DNA of 59,743 nucleotides from Actinomycetota bacterium (GCA_003599235.1 QZJE01000001.1:1-59743); one strand, 5' to 3'; positions 1 to 9,017 are shown, counted from the first letter of the stretch. Numbers and translations are program-made. Notes: generated by a model from the letters alone, not told the origin.

Positions 1-594
1 GGGTATATAGGCTACCCCCTTGCTTTAAAGCTTGCCGGCAATCAGGGACTAGTTAAAGCTATCTTCTATGATTTGTTTGGAACAGTCCTCTTTATTTTAA
101 CTATCGGGCTCATTATTGCACAGCACTATGGAGACCAAGACAAGAAAATCAATATCATAAAAGAATTATTGACCTTTCCTGCCATAATTGCCTTGGTCTT
201 AGGATTAGCTTTTAAGCCTGTAGTTATCCCAGCTATTATTTTAGTTCCGCTAGTCTGGGTTGGAAAACTTACCATTTATCTTATTGCAATATCGGTTGGA
301 TTAAACCTCGAGCTTTCCGAGGTTAAAGGGTACTACTTACTTTTTGCAGCAGTTTGCTTCTTGAAGCTAATCATTTCTCCGCTAATGGCTTTTGGTTTAT
401 CAGGTCTTTTCAGGCTGGATGGCCAAGCTTCTTTGATAGCTATTTTAGAAGCTTCCATGCCTCCAGCCATGCTTAGCTTAGTACTCGGATTGAGATATAA
501 ATTGAATGTGTCTTTCTTATCGTCTGCGATTTTTATTGCCAGCATAATTAGCCTGTTTACAATTCCTTTGTTTCAATTGGTGGCTGCTAGATGA
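1..594 (+). CDS. AEC (auxin efflux carrier-like) family permease, 5'-truncated
   Basis: The frame is open from the first base of the window, so only the C-terminal part of the protein is present (about 197 residues). It is almost entirely hydrophobic, with about six membrane segments and a short charged loop (HYGDQDKK). The visible N-terminal piece (YIGYPLALKLAGNQG) resembles the G/P-rich segment of AEC/membrane-transport carriers, and the last helices with ASMPPAMLS resemble the second repeat of that fold. Family members export organic anions or auxin-like compounds; the substrate here cannot be read. The stop overlaps the comF start (ATGA), so the two are co-transcribed. The TTG at 73 is an internal codon, not a start. 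Confidence 0.7.
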   Translation, partial: GYIGYPLALKLAGNQGLVKAIFYDLFGTVLFILTIGLIIAQHYGDQDKKINIIKELLTFPAIIALVLGLAFKPVVIPAIILVPLVWVGKLTIYLIAISVGLNLELSEVKGYYLLFAAVCFLKLIISPLMAFGLSGLFRLDGQASLIAILEASMPPAMLSLVLGLRYKLNVSFLSSAIFIASIISLFTIPLFQLVAAR

Positions 595-1265
595 TTATAA
601 AAGGCTTGCTTGATTTAATACTTCCGTCAAGTTGCTTTATCTGTAATTCTTCTTCTAAGAAACCAATTTGTGACATATGCACAGAAAAGATAAATTATTT
701 TGATGCTGTTTGTTCGCGTTGTGGAAAACCTACCGTTGTTTTAAGAGACAGCTGTTCTTTTTGCAGACCCAAAAAACTGTACTTCGACAAAGCTTGGGCA
801 TACGGTCCTTACGAAGGAGTATTAAAAGAAGCTATTTTGAGTTTAAAGTATGATAACGGTATAAAAATTGCTTTGCAATTAGTGGACATGGTGTTACCAA
901 AGGTCAATAAAGAGCTTTTAGATGTAGATATTATAACCAGCGTTCCCACCTCTTTTACGAAGTACGTAAAAAGAGGTTATAACCAGTCTGAGCTGCTGGC
1001 TAAAGCATTTTCTGCCAATCTGGCTAAACCGTATTACGACTGTCTTTATAGGGTAAGAATTGTTAAAGATCAAATGAGTTTGGATAAGAAGGACAGAGGT
1101 CTAAATGTTAAATCGGCTTTTGATGTTAAAAGGGAAGTTAAGGATTTAAGTATTTTGTTAGTTGATGATGTTTTTACTACTGGAGCAACTGTTAATGAGT
1201 GCTGCAATGCCCTTAAATCTAAGGGTGTCAAAATTACTAATGTGGTAACCTTAGCTAAGGCTTAA
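591..1265 (+). CDS. comF: ComF family phosphoribosyltransferase-like protein
   Basis: A 224-residue protein with a zinc-finger-like N-terminus: Cys pairs at 15/18, 27/30, 41/44 and 55/58. The C-terminal half is a type I PRTase fold with the PRPP-binding motif LLVDDVFTTGAT near residues 189-200. ComF proteins take part in natural transformation or DNA handling in the cytoplasm, but the exact reaction is not settled for the family. Length is typical. The ATG lies inside the stop codon of the preceding permease gene (ATGA), which fixes the start and implies translational coupling. The cold-shock gene follows behind its own promoter. Confidence 0.88.
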   Translation: MIIKGLLDLILPSSCFICNSSSKKPICDICTEKINYFDAVCSRCGKPTVVLRDSCSFCRPKKLYFDKAWAYGPYEGVLKEAILSLKYDNGIKIALQLVDMVLPKVNKELLDVDIITSVPTSFTKYVKRGYNQSELLAKAFSANLAKPYYDCLYRVRIVKDQMSLDKKDRGLNVKSAFDVKREVKDLSILLVDDVFTTGATVNECCNALKSKGVKITNVVTLAKA

Positions 1266-1287
1266 GCTAGCCAATATAGTGCTTTTA

Positions 1288-1296
1288 TGATACAAT
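1288..1296 (+). promoter_or_regulatory. Extended -10 promoter of the cold-shock gene
   Basis: TGA-TACAAT with no clear -35 box. It would start transcription near 1303, 27 nt before the TTG start codon. The same ATGATACAAT string recurs before rfbF at 51280. An AAGGAGG Shine-Dalgarno site follows at 1316-1322. Confidence 0.5.
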
Positions 1297-1329
1297 CCTT
1301 AAGTTCAAGTTTTGTAAGGAGGTTTAGTT

Positions 1330-1533
1330 TTGGTAACAGGAACAGTGAAGTGGTTTAGTGCAGAAAAAGGTTTCGGATTTATCGAACGCGAAGGCGGCGA
1401 TGACGTCTTTGTACATTTTTCTGCCATTCAGGGGGACGGATTCAAGACTCTTGAAGAAGGTCAGCAAGTAGAGTTTGAAATTACTGAAGGAGATCGCGGA
1501 CCTCAAGCAGCTAATGTAACAAAGCTGTCTTAG
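1330..1533 (+). CDS. CspA family cold-shock protein
   Basis: A 67-residue single cold-shock domain that binds single-stranded nucleic acid. It has RNP1 (KGFGFI, residues 13-18) and RNP2 (VFVHF, 26-30), the GTVKWF opening, and the PQAANV end of the fifth strand. Full length for the family. The start is TTG, chosen because AAGGAGG sits 7 nt upstream and the protein then begins MVTGTVKWF like its relatives. It is a single-gene transcript: own extended -10 promoter upstream and a strong intrinsic terminator downstream. Confidence 0.95.
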   Translation: MVTGTVKWFSAEKGFGFIEREGGDDVFVHFSAIQGDGFKTLEEGQQVEFEITEGDRGPQAANVTKLS

Positions 1534-1555
1534 GGTTTAAGAACATAGATACCCC

Positions 1556-1585
1556 AAAAAGCCCCATATTTTATGGGGCTTTTTT
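1556..1585 (+). terminator. Rho-independent terminator after the cold-shock gene
   Basis: A 13-bp perfect stem (AAAAAGCCCCATA / TATGGGGCTTTTT) around a TTT loop, ending in a T run. The A-tract on the 5' side could let it work in both directions, but the minus strand has no gene ending here. Confidence 0.9.
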
Positions 1586-1719
1586 AATGTAACAGTGCTT
1601 AGTACCTGGTACTTAGTGCTTAGAGAGTAAATACTGGCAATCGTTAATTATTGACCAGGCTTACTTTATTTCTTACGCTTATCTTAATCACAAAGTACAA
1701 AGTACTAGGAACCATTGTT

Positions 1720-2460
1720 ATGAGACCAATTTTATTTTACATAGGCTCAATACCGATAAGAGCATGGGGTGTCTTTGTTGCTACAGGATTTTTAGTAGGC
1801 CTTTTTTTTGCTAAATTAAGGGCTAAAGAAAAGGGTATCGAGGCGGCCTTAATTTACGATTTAGCCTTCTGGCTTCTTTTATCAGGAATCGTTGGGGCTA
1901 GGCTATTCTATGTTTTAGGGCACACTGATTATTTTTTTCAACACCCCACAGAAATTATCTACATTAATCAGGGCGGCATGGCGGTATTTGGCTCAATAAC
2001 GTTGGGTTTTTTGGTTGCAGTTATATTTTGCATACAACACAAGATCTCTTTTTTTATGTTAGGCGATATTGTTGTTCCCGGTTTACTAATCGGGCAGGCA
2101 ATAGGCAGGATAGGTTGTTTTTTTAACGCCTGCTGCTATGGCAGCATAGCTAATGTTCCTTGGGCAGTTAAGTTCCCTGAGTTAATTGGGCATAGACATC
2201 CAACCCAATTATACGAAGCTGTCCTAGATTTTATTGTGTTTGGTTTCCTTTGGATTTTAAGAGACAGGTTTGTAAAAAAAGGGACAATGTTTTTATCAGG
2301 CATAGCTTTTTATTCAGCTATCAGGTTTTTAGTTGAGCTAATGCGAGTTTCTTCTGGCAGGATAATCTGGCTATCTATTTCTAGCACTATTACGGTCGCC
2401 TCATTAATTGGCTTAATTGTGATATCTCTTAAGCAAAGCGGCATTGCCGACAACAGTTAG
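1720..2460 (+). CDS. lgt: Prolipoprotein diacylglyceryl transferase
   Basis: A 246-residue polytopic membrane enzyme that moves diacylglycerol from phosphatidylglycerol to the lipobox Cys of prolipoproteins. Seen in the sequence: the GGMAVFGS segment, the Lgt signature around [13 protein letters not shown], the HPTQLYEA motif and about seven hydrophobic segments. The ATG at 1720 is chosen because [17 protein letters not shown] is the normal Lgt start; a TTG 69 nt upstream would add a non-family extension. PstS in this window has a lipobox and is a likely client. The 3' end overlaps the convergent copper ATPase gene by 48 nt. Confidence 0.95.
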   Translation: MRPILFYIGSIPIRAWGVFVATGFLVGLFFAKLRAKEKGIEAALIYDLAFWLLLSGIVGARLFYVLGHTDYFFQHPTEIIYINQGGMAVFGSITLGFLVAVIFCIQHKISFFMLGDIVVPGLLIGQAIGRIGCFFNACCYGSIANVPWAVKFPELIGHRHPTQLYEAVLDFIVFGFLWILRDRFVKKGTMFLSGIAFYSAIRFLVELMRVSSGRIIWLSISSTITVASLIGLIVISLKQSGIADNS

Positions 2461-4509
2461 GGAGCTAAGGGACATAGCTGCTGCAGCAATAATCGGATTT
2501 AGTAGTCCAAAAGCAGCAATAGGTATTGCAGAGATGTTATATGCAAAAGCCCAGAATAAGTTTTGTTTAATCTTTCTCATAGTAGCCATTCCAAGTTTGA
2601 TAGCTACGGCTACATCCATAATGCTATTCTTTACTAGTATAATACCGCCGGTTTCTTTAGCGATGTCTGAGCCGCTGCCGATAGCTATGCCAATATCGGC
2701 TTGAGCAAGAGCAGGCGAGTCGTTAATACCATCTCCAACCATGGCCACAGTTTTGCCTTGTTTTTGCAATTTCTTAATTTCGTCGGCTTTTTGCCCCGGC
2801 AAGACATCAGAAATGACTGTATCAATCCCGACTTCACCAGCAATTGCCTTAGCCGTTTGTTTATTATCTCCTGTAAGCATAGCAACTTCTATGCCTAGCT
2901 GTTTTAGCTCCTCTATGGCTTTAACTGAGTCTTCTTTTAGTGTATCAGCGACAGTTATCAATCCCATAATCTTGTTATCAACGGCTACCACCATGGTAGT
3001 TTTTCCTTGAGCTTGCAATTTAGAGATTTTTTCTTGTGTATCTTCTATGCTAAAACCGTAGTCAGCTATCAGCTTAGGACTACCTACAACTATCTGATGG
3101 TCTTTATAGGTAGCCTTTACTCCATGTCCTGCAATGGCCTCGAAATTATCAGGAATAGGAACCTCTTTAGTCATAGTAGCGGCTAAAATGGCTTGCCCTA
3201 TGGGATGCTCGGAGCCTTTTTCGGCTATTGCGGCATATCTAAGTAATTTATCTTTTTCTCCATTTAGGGAAACGACATCGATTAATTGAGGCTCTCCTTT
3301 GGTTAAAGTGCCGGTTTTATCAAAGACTACCGTATCCAGCTTGCCAATACTTTCAACATATTGACCGCCTCTAATTAAAATACCAAGCTGTGCTCCTTTG
3401 CCTACTCCGACCATGAGTGCTGCCGGGGTAGCAATTCCTAGAGCACAAGGACAAGATATAATTAATACCGCGACAAAAGACCAGATAGCAGTTGACATAT
3501 CACCGGCAATAAGCCACCAAACAAGAAAAGAAATTATTGCTGTGCCAATTACAAAGGGGACAAAATAACCTGCTATTTTATCTGCTAGACGTTGAACGGG
3601 AGCCGAGCTGGCTTGAGCTTGCTTTACCATCTTAACAATTTGCATCAGGGTAGTATCTGCGCCTACTCGAGTAGCTTTGACTTTAAGCAATCCGGCTTTA
3701 TTCAAAGTTGCTCCGATTACAGAATCTCCAGGTTTTTTAGAAGAAGGAAAACTTTCACCGGTCAGCATCTTTTCGTCAACAGATGATTGGCCGCTAATTA
3801 TTACACCATCAGTGGGGATTCTTTGTCCTGGGCGAATAATAATTATTTCCCCTAACATTATCTCATCGGCAGCTATTTCTGTTTCTTTTCCCCTACGAAT
3901 TACTACGGCAGTAGGCGGTCTTAAATCAATCAGTTTTCTAACCGCAGCTGAACTTTTCTTTTTAATTATTTCTTCCATATACTTACCAAGTAAAACAAAA
4001 GCAATAATGACAGCGGCTACTTCAAAGTAAACGTTGTTTTCTTTAACCGGGAGACTGTCTCCAAATATTAATATTGCTGTGCTGTAAAAATATGCCGTTA
4101 AGGTACCGACCGAAATCAGTAGATCCATGTTGATGCGCCTATGCTTAAGTCCTTTAATGGCACCGACATAAAAGCCCCATCCTCCAAAAATTTGAATAGG
4201 AGTGGCTAATATGAAAAGCATCCATCCTCCGTTTAAAAAGGGCAGACTCTTTATGGGGACCCAGGTTAATATGGTTGCTCCGGTGGCTAAAACCAAAAAT
4301 AGCCCTGCTCGGATGATTGCTAACATCAAAACCCCGCCAAGGGCAATAGATACTCTTTTTCTCATCGAGGAGAGTTCTGCGTCAGGATTTTCAAAGGTGC
4401 GGGCACAACTTTCCATGCAAAAATAATAGTCTCTGCCATTTATTGTTCTTTTAATTGCGCGGTTTTTCTTCACCTGCATTCCACAAACGGGATCCACGGC
4501 TTTACTCAC
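2413..4509 (-). CDS. copA: Copper-translocating P1B-type ATPase with N-terminal YHS-like metal domain
   Basis: About 698 residues. The N-terminus carries a YHS/TRASH-like metal site (DPVCGM, then YYFCMESC) instead of the usual HMA domain. The P-type core has the transmembrane CPC motif (SCPCALG), the phosphorylation site DKTGTLT, the SEHP motif, the GDGIND hinge, and YN and MSLSS residues in the last helices, which are typical of Cu(I)-exporting P1B-1 pumps. It should expel Cu(I) from the cytoplasm. The start is GTG 4509; a TTG at 4539 would translate through the promoter/operator and is unlikely. The 5' end lies directly behind a CsoR-like palindrome, and the leader is only about 12 nt with no Shine-Dalgarno site. 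Confidence 0.9.
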   Translation of the reverse strand: MSKAVDPVCGMQVKKNRAIKRTINGRDYYFCMESCARTFENPDAELSSMRKRVSIALGGVLMLAIIRAGLFLVLATGATILTWVPIKSLPFLNGGWMLFILATPIQIFGGWGFYVGAIKGLKHRRINMDLLISVGTLTAYFYSTAILIFGDSLPVKENNVYFEVAAVIIAFVLLGKYMEEIIKKKSSAAVRKLIDLRPPTAVVIRRGKETEIAADEIMLGEIIIIRPGQRIPTDGVIISGQSSVDEKMLTGESFPSSKKPGDSVIGATLNKAGLLKVKATRVGADTTLMQIVKMVKQAQASSAPVQRLADKIAGYFVPFVIGTAIISFLVWWLIAGDMSTAIWSFVAVLIISCPCALGIATPAALMVGVGKGAQLGILIRGGQYVESIGKLDTVVFDKTGTLTKGEPQLIDVVSLNGEKDKLLRYAAIAEKGSEHPIGQAILAATMTKEVPIPDNFEAIAGHGVKATYKDHQIVVGSPKLIADYGFSIEDTQEKISKLQAQGKTTMVVAVDNKIMGLITVADTLKEDSVKAIEELKQLGIEVAMLTGDNKQTAKAIAGEVGIDTVISDVLPGQKADEIKKLQKQGKTVAMVGDGINDSPALAQADIGIAIGSGSDIAKETGGIILVKNSIMDVAVAIKLGMATMRKIKQNLFWAFAYNISAIPIAAFGLLNPIIAAAAMSLSSLTVVGNAALLKRYHN

Positions 4510-4512
4510 AAT

Positions 4513-4529
4513 ATACCCCCTAGGGGTAT
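4513..4529 (-). promoter_or_regulatory. CsoR-like copper operator
   Basis: Palindrome ATACCCCCTAGGGGTAT between the -10 box and the start codon of the copper ATPase gene. It has the ATACCC...GGGTAT form of CsoR/RcnR-type operators. A near copy (ATACCCGTAGGGGGTAT) lies at 12428-12444 before the cupredoxin fusion. The regulator gene itself is not in the window. Confidence 0.65.
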
Positions 4530-4556
4530 CATAATACAAATGTTTCAGATTGTAAA
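4528..4556 (-). promoter_or_regulatory. Promoter of the copper ATPase gene
   Basis: Minus strand: TTTACA (4556-4551), 17-nt spacer, TATGAT (4533-4528). The expected start point falls inside the CsoR-like palindrome, the classical place for repression. Confidence 0.6.
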
Positions 4557-4558
4557 TA

Positions 4559-5179
4559 TCAAACTTTGTTTTGCCTTTTCTCGAATAAAATTTGGCTTAA
4601 TAAGGCGGAAAGAAGAATTATATAAGAAGTTATTCCTAATAGATATAGCCACCCAAACCTAAACCAATCAGTTGCTGCTCTTTGGCAAGCTTTTGATACT
4701 ACATAATAGATAGACCTAGAAGTATATAATCGATAATTAAGGGTGTTGGAAATAATATTTGGGTTTTGTTCTTTAGCATTCAAGGAAAGTCTTAGCATTT
4801 TATTTCCTGGTTGATTGGTTGCCAGAACTAAAATGTAGTTTTTGTTGGCAGCCAAAAAGGGAAAGGACAGCTTGTATAGTAGATCATTAATTACCCCATT
4901 ATGTTTTAGCTCACCCTCAACTAGAGGTTTATTGTTTAGGGAGTCCTTATAAATCATTAAAACTACTTTATCATTGGGGGATTTGTTGTAATTTAATTTG
5001 AAGATGGCAGAATTGAACGAATCGGCAACTTTGATTTTTTGAATATATATTTTGTTTGCATCAAAGTTGAGGCGCCCGCCAATATTAAGATAAACCGGAA
5101 CATCCACGGTTAGCACCAGTGAGGCGATCAAAAAAAATATTATTATTGCAACACCTAAAAATATTTTCTTCATTTTCAA
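4559..5179 (-). CDS. Bitopic membrane protein of unknown function (partner of the GT-C-like gene)
   Basis: A 206-residue protein not recognised as a known family. One hydrophobic helix at residues 5-25, an extracytoplasmic region of about 140 residues with alternating hydrophobic and polar beta-like stretches, and a second helix near residues 178-198 followed by a short basic tail. It overlaps the stop of the upstream GT-C-like gene by 4 nt (TTGA; an alternative ATG lies at 5173). A gene of the same size and topology follows the second GT-C-like gene at 38423-39085, so the pair looks like a functional module, perhaps in surface glycan transfer. That role is inferred from context only. Confidence 0.6.
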   Translation of the reverse strand: MKMKKIFLGVAIIIFFLIASLVLTVDVPVYLNIGGRLNFDANKIYIQKIKVADSFNSAIFKLNYNKSPNDKVVLMIYKDSLNNKPLVEGELKHNGVINDLLYKLSFPFLAANKNYILVLATNQPGNKMLRLSLNAKEQNPNIISNTLNYRLYTSRSIYYVVSKACQRAATDWFRFGWLYLLGITSYIILLSALLSQILFEKRQNKV

Positions 5180-6516
5180 AAATAATAATAGGGCAGTATA
5201 TAGTAAAATATTGCACTTAAATCTAGCACTATAATGCCTATGGTTAAAACAACGAAAGCTAAGTAGTCTTGCTTAGTACCGAGTAATTGCCTAAGCCCTA
5301 AATAGATTAGCAGGCCTATTATCCCAATTAGGCAAAACAAGTATCTTCCTTGTACTCCTTCTACAATCCCTGTTGTTTTAGCTCCCATATAACTGTTTAG
5401 GGCAATGCCGGAAAGTAGGATTGCAAACGAGGATACAAACAAGCATAACGTTTTAAAGGTAAACATTTCTTTTTTTAAAAACAATTTTATTAAATATATT
5501 ACAAAACCAATGGAGGCTAAAATAACAACATTGTTTAGTATCTGGTAATAAACAACAGTATAGCGGGGCTTAATCCAGCCGAAGTTTGACCAAAAAGAAA
5601 TATATAATTTTTTTACAAAGTCTGAGGTAAAGAGGTATTGTGTAAAGGACATGTTCTTAAAAGTGTTATGGGTTAGAACACTAAACTTGTAATTCGGCTG
5701 AATTGTTTTATAAAGAGTAATATTTCTGATGTAGTAGGGGCCGGCTAAAAATAAGGGAATAACCAGACTAATAATAACCTCCTTAGATTTTTTAAAACTA
5801 TCTCTAAAAGCTATTATTGATATAAAAAAGATTGGCAAAGCAAGAATGGCAAAGAACTTGGTAAGCAAATTAGCTCCGATAACAGCTCCTATAACGATTG
5901 CTTTTTTTGTATCTAAGCCTTTCTTAATTGATAGAACTAGTAGGTATAAAAAAAGCATTAAAAGGAAATTATTTAAGCCATCGTTATTTGCTAGGGTTGA
6001 TATGTGCATAAACATGGGGTTTAAAGCGACAAAAGCAGAGGCGCTTAAGGCAGCAAACCTGTTTTTTTCAAATATTAAAGTTACGGTTAAAAAAGTAAGT
6101 GTTACTATTCCTAAACCTAATAAAGCGTTAGCCATTCGCAGCACGAAAATATGTGTTAGTACAGATGAGTTTTTAAATGGCCAAAGCAAGATAGCGCCTA
6201 ATATATAATAAAGCGGTGGGTGTTGAGCGATTTGGTTCATCTGAGCTGTATCTGTAGCATTTTTTAACTGAGTCGAACTTACTTTATGTTCAGTGTTTTC
6301 ATTTCTACTTTCTGGCTTAATTTTATTTCCGGATATATACGGGCTCTTTCCGTTTTGGGCATATTCGTAGAAGTTCATATTATTAAGTGTTTTTAAAGTT
6401 TGATTACATAGTTTTGTTTTTCCTAGTACAGGCAGGGCTTTTTCTGTTTGAAGATAATGAATGTAATCGTAATGCTGGGGTTCATCTGGTCCTTGCCATG
6501 GCGGAGTAAAGGACAT
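5176..6516 (-). CDS. GT-C/DUF2142-like polytopic membrane protein (putative lipid-linked sugar transferase)
   Basis: At least 446 residues with about ten membrane helices. It opens with SFTPPWQGPDEPQHYDYI, the first periplasmic loop of DUF2142/PMT-like proteins, where the acidic residues (DE) are likely catalytic. Such proteins usually transfer a sugar from a polyprenyl-phosphate donor. The ATG at 6516 is the conservative start, but it lies after the expected first helix: the same frame upstream encodes a hydrophobic stretch (PVFIWLLLALFVVRAFIYM) and runs back to an ATT at 6594 placed 5 nt after an AAGGGAG site. A TATAAT lies at 6642-6637. The downstream partner gene overlaps by 4 nt. Confidence 0.7.
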   Translation of the reverse strand: MSFTPPWQGPDEPQHYDYIHYLQTEKALPVLGKTKLCNQTLKTLNNMNFYEYAQNGKSPYISGNKIKPESRNENTEHKVSSTQLKNATDTAQMNQIAQHPPLYYILGAILLWPFKNSSVLTHIFVLRMANALLGLGIVTLTFLTVTLIFEKNRFAALSASAFVALNPMFMHISTLANNDGLNNFLLMLFLYLLVLSIKKGLDTKKAIVIGAVIGANLLTKFFAILALPIFFISIIAFRDSFKKSKEVIISLVIPLFLAGPYYIRNITLYKTIQPNYKFSVLTHNTFKNMSFTQYLFTSDFVKKLYISFWSNFGWIKPRYTVVYYQILNNVVILASIGFVIYLIKLFLKKEMFTFKTLCLFVSSFAILLSGIALNSYMGAKTTGIVEGVQGRYLFCLIGIIGLLIYLGLRQLLGTKQDYLAFVVLTIGIIVLDLSAIFYYILPYYYF

Positions 6517-6704
6517 ATAAATAAAGGCCCGAACTACAAATAAGGCTAGTAGAAGCCAAATAAATACGGGTAATTTTATCTTCAGCTGCTTAATTATTAC
6601 TCCCTTATTGTTAGTCTTGCTACTTAAACAATTGTAATTATAACTCTTTTCTTTTTTAAAGAGATTAACAATGATATGTCGATAAGCCCCAGGTTGATTT
6701 TTTT

Positions 6705-6731
6705 TAAAGTTTTTTTAAAAATGGCCGAAAT
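6705..6731 (+). promoter_or_regulatory. Sigma-28/SigD/WhiG-type promoter before the MacB-like ABC operon
   Basis: TAAA, 15-nt spacer, GCCGAAAT. This matches the flagellar/WhiG sigma consensus TAAA-N15-GCCGATAA with one change in the -10 core. The start codon is 30 nt downstream. Two exact-core matches stand before the S8 peptidase genes. Confidence 0.5.
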
Positions 6732-6760
6732 ACTCATTAGAAAAGAATAGGACTTAAACA

Positions 6761-7678
6761 ATGGCTAAAAGAACACCAGTAATTAAAGCAGTTAATTTAA
6801 CAAGGCATTATGAAATGGGCGATGAGGTTTACAAGGCTCTTGATAAAGTGAACCTGGAAATATACTCTGGTGAATTCATAATTATTTTCGGTCCCTCCGG
6901 TTGCGGAAAGTCAACACTAATGAGCCTATTAGCTGGTCTTGATAAACCTACGTCAGGGGATGTCTTGGTTCGCGGAGAAAGCTTATCAGCAATGAACGTA
7001 AATGCGCTTTCTAAATATCGCCGGACCAAAATCGGGATGATTTTCCAGCAATATAATTTAATCTCAACGATGAATATGGTGGAAAATGTTGCACTGCCGT
7101 TGGCCTTTGATGGTCTACCACGCCGCCGCCGGATAAAAAGAGCGATGACAGTTTTAGATATGGTAGGAATTGCTGATCTTAGTACTCATACCCCGGCTGA
7201 GATGTCTGGTGGCCAGCAGCAAAGAGTAGGTATTGCCAGAGCCTGGGTTGGCTCTCCCTGGATTGTTTTCGCTGATGAGCCTACTGGAAACCTAGATTCG
7301 AAATCAGCCAATGATGTAATGGGCCTTCTTAAGAAATTAAGTGAGAAGTCTAAAAGAACGGTAGTCTTAATTACCCATAATCCTGAATATCTAAGTTTTG
7401 CCGACCGCGTTGTCTACCTCAAAGACGGACGTGTGTTGCGTATTACCGGAGATATTAAAAAAGCTTCTGCAAAAAGGAAAAGACACGAGTTTGAATCCCT
7501 TGATGGTGTAGGCAAGACTTTAGCCAATACATTGATTAGTGCAGGATATAAAGAGATGATAGATTTAGCTGGCGCTGATATTAAAGAACTTACTCAAGTT
7601 AAAGGGCTAACTGGGGCCAAGGCAAAAAAACTAAAAGCAATAGCTGAACATATTATGCAGGCTAGAGAAGGATCATAA
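6761..7678 (+). CDS. MacB/LolD-type ABC transporter ATPase with C-terminal helix-hairpin-helix domain
   Basis: A 305-residue ATP-binding subunit. Walker A GPSGCGKST (44-52), Q-loop IFQQYN, signature MSGGQQQR, Walker B IVFADEP and H-loop ITHNPE are all intact, so it should hydrolyse ATP. Family members drive MacB-type permeases that move lipoproteins, peptides or antibiotics by a mechanotransmission mechanism. Unusual: after the normal end at about residue 230 there is a basic linker (KASAKRKRHEF) and a tandem helix-hairpin-helix-like region (LDGVGKTLANTLISAGY..., VKGLTGAKAKKLKAI), a fold normally used for DNA or protein contacts. The permease starts 3 nt after the stop codon. Confidence 0.9.
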   Translation: MAKRTPVIKAVNLTRHYEMGDEVYKALDKVNLEIYSGEFIIIFGPSGCGKSTLMSLLAGLDKPTSGDVLVRGESLSAMNVNALSKYRRTKIGMIFQQYNLISTMNMVENVALPLAFDGLPRRRRIKRAMTVLDMVGIADLSTHTPAEMSGGQQQRVGIARAWVGSPWIVFADEPTGNLDSKSANDVMGLLKKLSEKSKRTVVLITHNPEYLSFADRVVYLKDGRVLRITGDIKKASAKRKRHEFESLDGVGKTLANTLISAGYKEMIDLAGADIKELTQVKGLTGAKAKKLKAIAEHIMQAREGS

Positions 7679-7681
7679 ATA

Positions 7682-8878
7682 ATGAAGTTTTTTGATTTGG
7701 TGTTTTTTTCCGTAAGCAACTTAAAAAGAAACAAGATGAGGACGGTGCTGACGATATCTGGTGTTGTTATCGGTATCGGAACTATTGTTTTTCTGGTTTC
7801 GTTAGGCTTTGGTTTACAAGAGTTGGTTATCAAAAAGATTGCTTCTCTAGAGGCTTTAACCATTATTGATGTTGCTGCCGGCAAAAGTGAAGCCGCCAAA
7901 CTTAATCAAAAATCAGTTGATAAGTTTAAAGAAATTAAAGGTGTAAAATATGTAAGTGCTATCTACAGCGAGCCGGCTGAAGCTTATTTAGGACAGTCAA
8001 AAAGTGACTTGGTTTTATATGGCGTAAATCCTGAATATATCTCGATGGAGGAAACGGTCAAACCAGATATCGGTCGCAATATTGAAGGAAAAGCCAAAGA
8101 AATTATTATTTCTAGGGCGGCTTTGAAAGTTTTTGATTTAAAGGATGCCGAGCAGATAATCGGTAAAGAGATTAGAGTTGATATAAATATTCTAAAGAAT
8201 GGAACTATTACCAAAGCAAATACTCCTGAACAAAAACAAAAGTTCAAAGTGGTAGGTATTACTAAAGAAGATAAGAATGCCTATGCTTATACGCCCATAA
8301 GCAATCTAGAACCTCTAAAAATTGAAACTTTTAGTAATATAAAGGTTAAAACCGAAAACAGAGAAATACTCAAAGACATAAAGACTAAGATTAGCTCGAT
8401 GGGATATACCGCTAATTCGATGAAAGACACTGTTGGTGAAGTAAACAAAATATTCAATATTGTAAAGATAGTCTTAGGGGCATTTGGTACAGTAGCTTTA
8501 TTTGTTGCCTCGATTGGGATTTTTAATACCATGACTATCAGTTTACTTGAACGCACCCATGAAATAGGGGTTATGAAAGCTATTGGTGGCACCAACAAGG
8601 CTATTACCGGCATGTTTATTTTTGAGGCGGCCCAAATCGGCTTATGGGGCGGGGTCTTTGGATTATCTGCCGGTTGCGCTGCCGGTTTATTAGTTAACGC
8701 TTTTATTAATTATTTAGCCGGCCGCTTTGGCGGAGCCGGCCAGCCAATTTTTTCTACTCCTATATGGTTTGCCTTGATGGCCATATTCTTTTCTTTATTG
8801 GTTAGTCTCTTGGCCGGGGTATATCCGGCACTTCGAGCAGGGAAACTCAGTCCTATCGAAGCTCTTCGCTACGAATAG
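7682..8878 (+). CDS. MacB/FtsX-type ABC transporter permease
   Basis: A 398-residue permease: one helix at residues 20-45, a periplasmic MacB-like domain (about 50-260) and three C-terminal helices forming the FtsX domain (about 265-395). Typical motifs are NKMRTVLTISGVVIGIG at the start, LLERTHEIGVMKAIGGTNK between the helices, and the GVYPALRAGKLSPIEALRYE ending. It pairs with the ATPase encoded 3 nt upstream. No membrane-fusion protein gene is adjacent, in line with Gram-positive two-component systems. The substrate is unknown. Confidence 0.9.
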   Translation: MKFFDLVFFSVSNLKRNKMRTVLTISGVVIGIGTIVFLVSLGFGLQELVIKKIASLEALTIIDVAAGKSEAAKLNQKSVDKFKEIKGVKYVSAIYSEPAEAYLGQSKSDLVLYGVNPEYISMEETVKPDIGRNIEGKAKEIIISRAALKVFDLKDAEQIIGKEIRVDINILKNGTITKANTPEQKQKFKVVGITKEDKNAYAYTPISNLEPLKIETFSNIKVKTENREILKDIKTKISSMGYTANSMKDTVGEVNKIFNIVKIVLGAFGTVALFVASIGIFNTMTISLLERTHEIGVMKAIGGTNKAITGMFIFEAAQIGLWGGVFGLSAGCAAGLLVNAFINYLAGRFGGAGQPIFSTPIWFALMAIFFSLLVSLLAGVYPALRAGKLSPIEALRYE

Positions 8879-8959
8879 TCTCGGGGTCCTGTCCCGCCGG
8901 AAGTCTTTCGTCGTGCTCATCTAAATTGCGCTCGCCGAAAGCCACCGACGTGCCACCCC

Positions 8960-8987
8960 TCGACTGCTAATATAATCGTGCTACAAT
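8960..8987 (+). promoter_or_regulatory. Promoter of the DUF318 permease gene
   Basis: TCGACT, 16-nt spacer, TACAAT at 8982-8987 with the extended -10 dinucleotide (TGC-TACAAT). Upstream, 8881-8960 is a GC-rich patch unlike its surroundings, in which I see no gene. Confidence 0.5.
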
Positions 8988-9017
8988 ACTCTTTCACAAA
9001 AGGGTAAACTCCTATTT

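Noticed and set aside
1590..1719. Degenerate GTACTTAGTGCTTAG-type repeats before lgt as a mobile element
   Set aside because: Only short imperfect repeats; no terminal repeats or target duplication visible.
2444..4426. Several plus-strand ORFs inside the Cu-ATPase gene
   Set aside because: They are shadows of a conserved coding frame and have no start signals.
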